A stretch of DNA of 5,889 bases, taken from positions 1 to 5,889 of the forward strand of contig SKIG01000252.1 of assembly GCA_007116535.1 (NCBI GenBank), read 5' to 3'. Below the pieces are notes generated by a model, which saw nothing but the letters and a program-made list of their open reading frames with translations, did no database searches and was not told where the DNA came from. The DNA comes from Psychroflexus sp. (lineage in GTDB: Bacteria > Bacteroidota > Bacteroidia > Flavobacteriales > Flavobacteriaceae). The position numbers and the translations under genes were made by a program. Every line of letters starts with the position of its first letter. Within the stretch, counting starts at the first letter, position 1. Of this stretch, positions 1 through 5,889 are shown piece by piece.

Positions 1-125
1 CAAATCAAAATGCCGGAAACTTTTGTGGTGGTGTTACCAACCAAAAGTCCCACATTATCAAAGTTTTCCGCATAATAAGTAGGAGCAAAATCTTCTAAAA
101 GTTGAATAACGTCTTGTATAATCAT
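1..125 (-). CDS. Nif3/YbgI-like dinuclear metal centre protein, N-terminal fragment (cut by window edge)
   Basis: Reading the minus strand from an ATG at 125-123 gives 41 uninterrupted codons to the left edge, beginning MIIQDVIQLLEDFAP and containing AENFDNVGLLVG at about residues 19-30. This matches the N-terminal signature of the Nif3 (YbgI/YqfO) family, typically an acidic helix ending in FAP, then E-x-(W/F)-DNVGLQVG, followed by a strand leading to ILI. Family members form hexameric rings that bind two metal ions; their biochemical role is poorly settled, with a GTP cyclohydrolase I type 2 name often attached. The metal-binding histidines and the rest of the protein lie outside the window, so intactness cannot be judged. 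The gene diverges from lpxK across 49 bp. From memory, a Nif3-family gene beside lpxK is a common arrangement in Bacteroidota. The family call is fairly sure; the cellular role is not. Confidence 0.85.
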   Translation of the reverse strand, partial: MIIQDVIQLLEDFAPTYYAENFDNVGLLVGNTTTKVSGILI

Positions 126-174
126 AATTTGTCTTTAAAATTCAAGATACACAAAAAAAGTATATTTTCGCATT
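126..174. promoter_or_regulatory. divergent intergenic spacer between the Nif3-like gene and lpxK
   Basis: These 49 bp separate two start codons facing away from each other, so any local promoters for both genes must sit here or overlap the coding starts. No Shine-Dalgarno sequence precedes either ATG, as is usual in Bacteroidota. The closest thing to the Bacteroidota -7 element (TAnnTTTG) on the plus strand is TATATTTT at 161-168, a 7 of 8 match lying almost on the lpxK ATG, which would imply a nearly leaderless transcript. No good TTG -33 element is correctly spaced from it. That a control region exists is inferred from gene orientation; the exact promoter is not resolved. Confidence 0.4.
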
Positions 175-1176
175 ATGCAAAAATGGCGAAAATTATTGAT
201 TCCCTTTTCATTCTTGTACGCACCTATTATTTTATTACGTAATTGGCTGTACGACAAAGGTGTTTTCCATTCACAAAAATTCGATTTTCCTGTCATTTGT
301 ATTGGCAATTTAAGCATGGGAGGGACGGGTAAAAGCCCTGCTATCGAATGGCTGATTCGTCTGTTGCAAAATAATTTTAGTTTAGCAACCTTAAGCCGAG
401 GCTACAAACGCACTACCAAAGGCTTTTTGGAGGTTACAGAAAATTCAAACGCCAAGGAAGTAGGAGATGAGCCACTTCAATTTAAGTTGAAATTTCCTGC
501 TGTAAAAGTTGCTGTTGATGAAAATCGTGCCAATGGAATTGATACTTTGCAATCAAAATATTCACCTAAGGTTATTTTATTAGATGATGCTTTTCAGCAC
601 AGAAGAGTACAAGCAGGTTTGGCAATTTTGCTGACTGTTTTTGATGACTTGTATATAAATGATTGGATTTTACCCGCGGGAAATTTACGTGAAACTACTC
701 AGGGTGCTAAAAGAGCAGACATCATTATAATTACCAAATGCCCATCAGATTTAAGTGAAAATGAAAGAAGTACCATCGCAGAAAAGTTTTCGCTACTACC
801 TCACCAATTCTTATTTTTCGCTTATATCGATTACGCTGAAGAAATTGTTTTTGCTGACAAAAAGCAAAGTTTGTCTTCAATTGAAGCATTTACTTTAGTT
901 ACAGGAATTGCCAATCCGAAACCTCTTGTTAATAAATTGAAGAAAGACGGAAAAGAATTCAAGCATTTAGTTTTTACTGATCATCATTCTTTTTCTGATA
1001 ATGAATTGAAAAACTTACTAAAAGAAGAATTTATTCTTACCACTGAAAAAGATTATGTTCGTTTGAAAGATTATATTCCTAAGGAAAAAATAGCTTATCT
1101 ACCTATTCAGATGAAGCTTTTTGAGGAAGAAAAGTGTGCTAAAATTGTTAGAGAATTTTGTGTTTCATTTGATTAA
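175..1176 (+). CDS. lpxK: tetraacyldisaccharide 4'-kinase LpxK
   Basis: LpxK transfers the ATP gamma-phosphate to the 4' position of the tetraacyl disaccharide 1-phosphate, forming lipid IVA in the Raetz lipid A pathway at the cytoplasmic face of the inner membrane. The 333-residue product has the usual family length. Residues 7-21 form a hydrophobic N-terminal segment that fits the membrane-associating helix. GNLSMGGTGKSP at 44-55 is the Walker A loop, with lysine K53. Further family motifs are SRGY at 74-77, GDEP at 97-100 (D98 in the place of the catalytic Asp), LLDDAFQHR at 135-143, LPAGNLRE at 166-173, VTGIANP at 242-248, FTDHHSF at 267-273 (the His of the proposed Asp-His pair) and TTEKDYVRL at 289-297. 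The start is the only in-frame ATG after a TAA at 136-138, and the stop is TAA at 1174-1176. The gene looks intact and functional. Its presence implies a lipid A-containing outer membrane. It appears unrelated in function to gltB downstream. Confidence 0.96.
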   Translation: MQKWRKLLIPFSFLYAPIILLRNWLYDKGVFHSQKFDFPVICIGNLSMGGTGKSPAIEWLIRLLQNNFSLATLSRGYKRTTKGFLEVTENSNAKEVGDEPLQFKLKFPAVKVAVDENRANGIDTLQSKYSPKVILLDDAFQHRRVQAGLAILLTVFDDLYINDWILPAGNLRETTQGAKRADIIIITKCPSDLSENERSTIAEKFSLLPHQFLFFAYIDYAEEIVFADKKQSLSSIEAFTLVTGIANPKPLVNKLKKDGKEFKHLVFTDHHSFSDNELKNLLKEEFILTTEKDYVRLKDYIPKEKIAYLPIQMKLFEEEKCAKIVREFCVSFD

Positions 1177-1422
1177 AAATCACCTTTTAACTTATCTTAC
1201 TTCTTATTTTTATACTAGTTGATTAACTTCAATTTGCATTCAGTCTTTGTTTTTTAATTGAAGTATTGTTAATTAAATTGACAAAAAAATGTACAATATT
1301 CAACTATAACATTTTAGTAAGTCATATTTGTGTTAAATATTAGTTATTAATTTAAGAAAAATTGAATCAAAAGTGATTTACTTTTTGTTTATATTGACAA
1401 TCCTAATTTCAAAATAGTTTTT
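1177..1422 (+). promoter_or_regulatory. AT-rich intergenic region with the probable gltB promoter
   Basis: This 246-bp gap has no plausible gene on either strand and is visibly more AT-rich than the flanking genes. It should contain the lpxK transcript end, although I see no strong GC-rich hairpin with a T-run. It probably also holds the gltB promoter. Candidates are all weak. TTGACA at 1278-1283 is followed by TATAAC at 1305-1310, but the 21-bp gap is too long for a classical sigma-70 promoter. CATATTTG at 1323-1330 matches the Bacteroidota TAnnTTTG element at 7 of 8 positions. TACTTTTTG at 1379-1387 has one extra base and a TTG at 1362-1364. A second TTGACA at 1394-1399 is too close to the start codon to serve gltB. 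The gltB ATG is preceded by an A/T-rich stretch without a Shine-Dalgarno sequence. Confidence 0.45.
1357..1386. repeat. imperfect inverted repeat upstream of gltB
   Basis: Two 13-base arms (1357-1369 and 1374-1386) flank a 4-base loop AAAG. The core is a perfect AATCA/TGATT pair. Further out there is one G-T wobble (1364/1379), one A-T pair, one mismatch (1362/1381) and five A-T pairs. It lies 36 bp before the gltB ATG. It could be an operator for a dimeric regulator, or a weak hairpin in the transcript leader ending in a T-run. The structure is seen directly; any function is inferred, and AT-rich DNA produces such repeats by chance fairly often. Confidence 0.4.
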
Positions 1423-4400
1423 ATGCGCGAATTGATACATGCTTTTAGAGATAGTTGTGGATGTGGAGTACTTTCTCACATTCACGCCAAACCTTCCCGT
1501 TCCATAACAGAAGATTCTTTAGAAGCCCTATCACGGATGATTCACCGGGGTGCGATCGCAGCTGATGGTAAAAGTGGCGATGGTGGTGGGATTCTACTAG
1601 CCATGCCTGATGCTTTTATGCGAAAAATTGCTAAACAACATAAATTTGATTTGCCCGAAAAATATGCAGTTGGAACCATAGTTTTTACCGAACAAGAACA
1701 AAAAATCAAATTTGAAGACTTACTCGAACAATACGATTTAAAATTACTTTTTTACCGAAAAGTTCCTATTCACAAAGATAGTTTAGGAAAGTTAGCCATT
1801 CAAACTTTACCTGATATTACCCATGCTTTTATCGTTCCTAATTCGCCTATGGCAACTCAGGATTTTGAAAAATACTTATACTTGGTTAGAAGAATTGCAG
1901 AGCGTGAAATCAAAGGCGAAAAAGAATTTTACATTGCCTCATTATCCCCTTATGTAATTAGTTACAAAGGCTTGATTAAACCTGATTTACTCAAAGACTT
2001 TTACGATGACCTTCAGCAGCCTGATTTTTGTACAAGCTTTGCGATGTTTCATCAGCGTTTTTCAACCAATACACTTCCGCGTTGGTCACTTGCTCAACCT
2101 TTTCGAACCTTAGCTCACAATGGAGAAATTAATTCGATTAAAGGAAATCGCTTCAATGCTGAAGTTAACGCTGAACATATCGAAAGCTCAGTTTTTTCGC
2201 CTCAAGAGGTTCAAAAAATTCTCCCTATTTTATCCAACAACGCAAGTGATAGTGGTAGTGTCGATAATATGTTTGAATTCCTCATCGCCAACGGAATAGA
2301 TTTTTTTAAGGCAATGTCGTTTATGTTCCCTCCCGCATGGCAAAACTTGCCTAAGCAAGACGCCAAGATTCGAGCTTTTTACGAGTATAATACCGCCAAT
2401 TTTGAAGCTTGGGATGGCCCCGCCGCATTAAATTTTACCGATGGTCGTTACCTCGCAACTTTAATGGATAGAAATGGTCTTCGTCCCGCAAAATACGTCA
2501 TTACTAAAGACGACCGATTCTTAATCGCTAGTGAATTTGGCGTAATGGATGTAGAAGAAGAAAATATAGCCGTTCAAGGGAAGCTTAATGGCGGTGAAAT
2601 TATCGCTGTCGATACCAAAAAAGGGAAGATTCTTTTTAATGATGAAATTAGAGACTACCTAAAAAACTCTCAGCCATACGGAAAATGGATCGATCAGCAC
2701 CAAGATTTTTTAGTCGAACATTACGAAGAGAATTTCCGTGATTTATCCGATTATCAATTGGACGACCTACTTATTCAACAGCGTTTTCACAATTATACGC
2801 ATGAAGTAGTGGAATCGATTATTGCTCCAATGACCGAAATGGGTAAAGAGCAAACAGGTTCGATGGGAGATGATACACCATTGGCTTGTTTTAGTCAAGT
2901 GCAGCGAAATTTCACGGACTTTTTCCGACAAAAATTCGCACAAGTTACCAATCCACCGATTGACCCACTTCGAGAGAAGATGATCATGTCTTTGAGTGTT
3001 ACTTTGGGGCCTAGAGGAAAATTCCTTCAAGAAGTACCTGAAAATGCAAGAGGTATTCGATTGAATAGTCCCATCCTTTCCAAGGAAAAGTACGATGCCA
3101 TCAAAAAACTTTGTGCTTTAGATTTTTCGCAACAAGAAAGTTTCTATAAAGAAGAAACCTTTTCGACTTGTTTTTCGAGTAACCTTCAATCTTCCTTACA
3201 TTCGCTAGCTAAAAAAGTAGCAGCATCAGTTAAAAAAGACGGAACAAATATTGTCTTTTTGGATGACAGAGGTTTGTCAAAAGCTCAAAAGCCAATGCCC
3301 ATGCAAATGGTGGTAGGGTATTTAAATCATTATTTGCTTGCCAATAAATTAAGAAGAAAAGTTTCTTTAGTAGCGATTTCAGGTGAAGTTATGGACGCTC
3401 ATTCTTGCGCCGTGCTCATTGCTTTTGGAGCAACTGCGGTCTATCCTTACTTATTATATGCTTCAACATTAAGCATTGCCGAACGCAAGCATAAAAAATC
3501 ATCTGCTTCGCTGTTCAAACTACAACGCAATGCGCTTAAAAATACCAACAAAGCATTAAATGCAGGATTACTTAAAATCATGTCGAAAATGGGGATTTGT
3601 GCGATTGACAGCTACCAACACAGTGCATTATTCGACATTATTGGACTTTCCAATGAAATAGTTAGCGATTGCTTTAAGAATTCATCTTCGTTTCTATCGG
3701 GATTGACTTATCAAGATATTGAAAGCAGAATCGAAGCTTATCATCAAGCGGCTTTTCAGATTGATGAGTTGTTCAATCAATACCAATTAGAAGTTGGTAG
3801 CTACTACGCTTACAAGCCTAAAGGCGAATTTCATGATTACGCACCTGCCGTTTCAATGGGAATTCGCAAGTTTGCTTCTTCTTTGGCTACTGAAGATTTC
3901 GCTCAAGTACAGACGAGAATCAACTCACGTGGCTTACGAATGATCCGTGATTTTTATGCATTGAAAAGTTTGCAACCTTTGATTTCTGTTGAAGAAGTTG
4001 AACCAGCGGAAAATATCATGTGGCGGTATAATTCAGCGGCAATGAGTTTAGGTTCAATTTCTCCTGAAGCCCATGAAGCCATTGCTGAAGCGATGAATAG
4101 GATAGGAGGAATGAGTAATTCAGGTGAAGGCGGCGAAGACAAAAAACGCTATAATTCACCTAAAAACAGTGCAATCAAGCAAGTCGCATCTGGAAGATTT
4201 GGTGTCACGCCAACCTACTTGCGAAGTGCAAAGGAAATTCAAATCAAACTTGCTCAAGGAGCTAAACCGGGAGAAGGCGGTCAATTGCCCGGATTTAAAG
4301 TATCTGAATATATAGCAGAATTACGTTTTACCATACCCGGGGTGACTTTGATTTCGCCTCCTCCGCACCACGATATTTATTCCATAGAAGATTTGGCTCA

Positions 4401-5862
4401 ACTTATTTTCGATTTGAAGCAAGTCAATCCAAAAGCGAGAGTCAGCGTTAAGTTGGTTTCTTCTTCGGGAGTAGGTACCATTGCTGTTGGTGTTGCTAAA
4501 GCCTATGCGGATAAGATCATCATTTCAGGCGCAGACGGTGGAACGGGAGCGGCACAACTTGGCTCAATCAAATTTGCGGGAAACCCATGGGAATTAGGTC
4601 TTGTAGAAGCACATAATGCCTTAAAAGCCAATTCGCTAAGAGAAAATGTTGAACTACAAACAGATGGGGGACTAAAAACTGCTCTTGATCTTGTCAAGGC
4701 TGCAATCTTAGGAGCGGAAAGCTTCGGATTTGGTACTGTTTTGTTGAACACGGTCGGTTGTAAATTACTTCGTGTATGCCATTTGAATCGCTGTAGCGTT
4801 GGAATTGCCACCCAAGACGAAAAATTACGCGACCATTACGGAGGAACAGTCGATGCCATTGTAACTTACTTGCAAAATCTTACAGAAGATGTTCGTGTAA
4901 TACTTGCTGAACTTGGCTTTAAGCGGTTGGATGAAATCATTGGTAAAGTCGAATTGCTTCAAGTTGTGGAAGATAAATTTGCGTCTAAATTTAATTTCGA
5001 TTCACTCTTACTTTCTTATCCGGGTGCTAATTTTCAGTTGAAAAAGCGCAACGAACCCTTCGATGATAATAGTTTTGAAAAGGAATTATTTCAGCAAGTA
5101 AAAGAAACCATTAGCAATCCACGAAATAAAAAGATAATCCCACTAAAAATCACCAATACCAACCGAAGTTTTGGCGCTTACACGAGTGGTTTCATTGCTG
5201 AACGATACGGCAATGAGGGACTACCTAAAGATACATTGACCTATCAAATTGAAGGTGTTGCAGGACAATCTTTTGGAGCTTTTTTAAGTCAGGGAATGTC
5301 ATTTTTCTTAACCGGTAGTGCTAACGACTATGTAGGGAAAGGTATGAGCGGCGGACGCATTGTCATCAAACCGAAAGATGTTGCCAAACCCATGAGTTTA
5401 GCGGGGAATACCTGTTTGTACGGAGCAACGGGTGGGAAATTATTTGTCGTAGGAACAGTTGGAGAGCGATTTGCCGTTCGAAATTCGGGCGCACTTGCCG
5501 TGGTAGAAGGAACAGGTGAACACGCTTGCGAGTATATGACGGGCGGAACTGTGGTCATTTTAGGAAAAACAGGCTATAATTTCGGTGCCGGAATGACGGG
5601 AGGCGCCGCGTTTGTTTATGACAAAGAAATGACGTTTTTCGATAAAGTAAATCCTGAGTTAATTAAATTAGAGCGAATAGACACCGAAGAAAACGAGGAA
5701 GCGAGGTATTACCTCAAGCAAATTTTGAGGAGTTATGTGTACCGAACCCAAAGTGCAAAAGGAAAAGAAATTTTAAATAACTTTTTAGCAGAATTACGCT
5801 TCTTTTGGCTAGTAACTCCAAAAGAAATGAAAGCAGCTTTAAATCCATTTGAAGGAAACTAA
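1423..5862 (+). CDS. gltB: glutamate synthase (GOGAT) large subunit, GltB
   Basis: GltB hydrolyses glutamine, channels the ammonia to 2-oxoglutarate and forms glutamate in the cytoplasm, using electrons that normally reach it from NAD(P)H through the small subunit GltD. The 1479 residues match the usual bacterial large subunit (about 1,480-1,510). The N-terminal glutaminase domain spans about 12-420. Its nucleophile is C12 in RDSCGCG, implying removal of an 11-residue propeptide, and it carries HRGA at 41-44, DGKSGDGGG at 48-56 and HNGEIN at 232-237. A central domain follows at about 450-790. The FMN synthase domain at about 830-1200 has MSLGS at 874-878, SGEGGED at 900-906, GAKPGEGGQLPG at 946-957, SPPPHHD at 978-984 and DGGTG at 1038-1042. 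C1113, C1119 and C1124 (C-x5-C-x4-C) are the 3Fe-4S ligands. The C-terminal glycine-rich beta-helix spans about 1240-1420. The start is the only in-frame ATG after a TGA at 1363-1365 and gives the expected propeptide length; the stop is TAA at 5860-5862. No frameshift or truncation is seen. It reads more like the enterobacterial NADPH type than the ferredoxin type. Confidence 0.97.
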   Translation: MRELIHAFRDSCGCGVLSHIHAKPSRSITEDSLEALSRMIHRGAIAADGKSGDGGGILLAMPDAFMRKIAKQHKFDLPEKYAVGTIVFTEQEQKIKFEDLLEQYDLKLLFYRKVPIHKDSLGKLAIQTLPDITHAFIVPNSPMATQDFEKYLYLVRRIAEREIKGEKEFYIASLSPYVISYKGLIKPDLLKDFYDDLQQPDFCTSFAMFHQRFSTNTLPRWSLAQPFRTLAHNGEINSIKGNRFNAEVNAEHIESSVFSPQEVQKILPILSNNASDSGSVDNMFEFLIANGIDFFKAMSFMFPPAWQNLPKQDAKIRAFYEYNTANFEAWDGPAALNFTDGRYLATLMDRNGLRPAKYVITKDDRFLIASEFGVMDVEEENIAVQGKLNGGEIIAVDTKKGKILFNDEIRDYLKNSQPYGKWIDQHQDFLVEHYEENFRDLSDYQLDDLLIQQRFHNYTHEVVESIIAPMTEMGKEQTGSMGDDTPLACFSQVQRNFTDFFRQKFAQVTNPPIDPLREKMIMSLSVTLGPRGKFLQEVPENARGIRLNSPILSKEKYDAIKKLCALDFSQQESFYKEETFSTCFSSNLQSSLHSLAKKVAASVKKDGTNIVFLDDRGLSKAQKPMPMQMVVGYLNHYLLANKLRRKVSLVAISGEVMDAHSCAVLIAFGATAVYPYLLYASTLSIAERKHKKSSASLFKLQRNALKNTNKALNAGLLKIMSKMGICAIDSYQHSALFDIIGLSNEIVSDCFKNSSSFLSGLTYQDIESRIEAYHQAAFQIDELFNQYQLEVGSYYAYKPKGEFHDYAPAVSMGIRKFASSLATEDFAQVQTRINSRGLRMIRDFYALKSLQPLISVEEVEPAENIMWRYNSAAMSLGSISPEAHEAIAEAMNRIGGMSNSGEGGEDKKRYNSPKNSAIKQVASGRFGVTPTYLRSAKEIQIKLAQGAKPGEGGQLPGFKVSEYIAELRFTIPGVTLISPPPHHDIYSIEDLAQLIFDLKQVNPKARVSVKLVSSSGVGTIAVGVAKAYADKIIISGADGGTGAAQLGSIKFAGNPWELGLVEAHNALKANSLRENVELQTDGGLKTALDLVKAAILGAESFGFGTVLLNTVGCKLLRVCHLNRCSVGIATQDEKLRDHYGGTVDAIVTYLQNLTEDVRVILAELGFKRLDEIIGKVELLQVVEDKFASKFNFDSLLLSYPGANFQLKKRNEPFDDNSFEKELFQQVKETISNPRNKKIIPLKITNTNRSFGAYTSGFIAERYGNEGLPKDTLTYQIEGVAGQSFGAFLSQGMSFFLTGSANDYVGKGMSGGRIVIKPKDVAKPMSLAGNTCLYGATGGKLFVVGTVGERFAVRNSGALAVVEGTGEHACEYMTGGTVVILGKTGYNFGAGMTGGAAFVYDKEMTFFDKVNPELIKLERIDTEENEEARYYLKQILRSYVYRTQSAKGKEILNNFLAELRFFWLVTPKEMKAALNPFEGN

Positions 5863-5872
5863 AAAAACAAAA

Positions 5873-5889
5873 ATGTACAATTTCACCAC
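5873..5889 (+). CDS. possible start of the next gene, likely gltD (cut by window edge)
   Basis: An ATG at 5873-5875, ten bases after the gltB stop, opens a frame reading MYNFT before the window ends. The preceding A-rich run AAAAACAAAA fits a Bacteroidota start without a Shine-Dalgarno sequence. GltB normally works with GltD, the FAD- and iron-sulfur-containing small subunit, usually encoded immediately beside it. As I recall, enterobacterial GltD begins with a few residues followed by VYQF, which MYNF resembles. Five codons cannot prove identity, so both the gene and the gltD assignment are inferences from position. Confidence 0.4.

Noticed and set aside
135..317. 60-codon minus-strand frame overlapping the lpxK start
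   Set aside because: It overlaps the lpxK N-terminus and most of the divergent spacer, has no recognisable domain, and would sit on top of the upstream region of the better supported Nif3-like gene.
1289..1309. Six-codon leader peptide MYNIQL upstream of gltB
   Set aside because: It contains no run of a regulatory amino acid, has no associated attenuator hairpin pair that I can see, and such short frames are expected by chance in this AT-rich spacer.
1278..1310. TTGACA plus TATAAC as a sigma-70 promoter for gltB
   Set aside because: The 21-bp spacing is poor for sigma-70, and Bacteroidota promoters normally use TTG/TAnnTTTG elements, so it is mentioned only as a weak candidate within the intergenic region.
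1551..1560. TGCGATCGCA, a 10-bp palindrome containing the GCGATCGC octamer (HIP1-like)
   Set aside because: I noticed only a single copy, and it lies in codons for the conserved GltB segment HRGAIAA, so it is explained by coding and does not indicate a cyanobacterial repeat family.
2767..3030. 87-codon open frame on the minus strand inside gltB
   Set aside because: It is antisense to conserved GltB coding sequence and its translation shows no recognisable domain; it is a shadow frame.
4503..4811. 102-codon open frame on the minus strand inside gltB
   Set aside because: It overlaps the FMN and iron-sulfur region of GltB in antisense, and its composition (rich in Ser, Pro, Ala) is typical of a shadow of glycine-rich coding sequence.

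Overview
The window looks like ordinary chromosomal housekeeping DNA from an AT-rich member of the Bacteroidota. The evidence is a Bacteroidota-style LpxK, a divergently placed Nif3-family gene, A/T-rich translation starts without Shine-Dalgarno sequences, and low GC (lowest between genes). The genus cannot be named from this sequence.

Layout, left to right. (1) Positions 1-125, minus strand: the first 41 codons of a Nif3/YbgI-like dinuclear-metal protein, running off the left edge. (2) Positions 126-174: a 49-bp divergent spacer. (3) Positions 175-1176, plus: lpxK, the lipid A 4'-kinase, complete. (4) Positions 1177-1422: a 246-bp very AT-rich spacer that must hold the 3' end of the lpxK transcript and probably the gltB control region. 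It includes an imperfect inverted repeat at 1357-1386. (5) Positions 1423-5862, plus: gltB, the large subunit of glutamate synthase (GOGAT), complete at 1479 codons. All four expected domains and the key cysteines are present. (6) From 5873: a possible start of the next gene, probably gltD, cut by the right edge.

The genes do not form one pathway. LpxK serves outer-membrane lipid A synthesis. GltB, with its GltD partner, makes glutamate from glutamine and 2-oxoglutarate, completing the GS-GOGAT route of ammonia assimilation. The wide spacer between lpxK and gltB suggests separate transcription units, while gltB and the gene after it are probably co-transcribed.

I found no mobile element, CRISPR array, tRNA, rRNA or convincing new system. 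The points worth a second look are the palindrome upstream of gltB, the strong resemblance of GltB to the enterobacterial enzyme, a few substitutions in its conserved motifs, and a short repeated sequence upstream and downstream of gltB.
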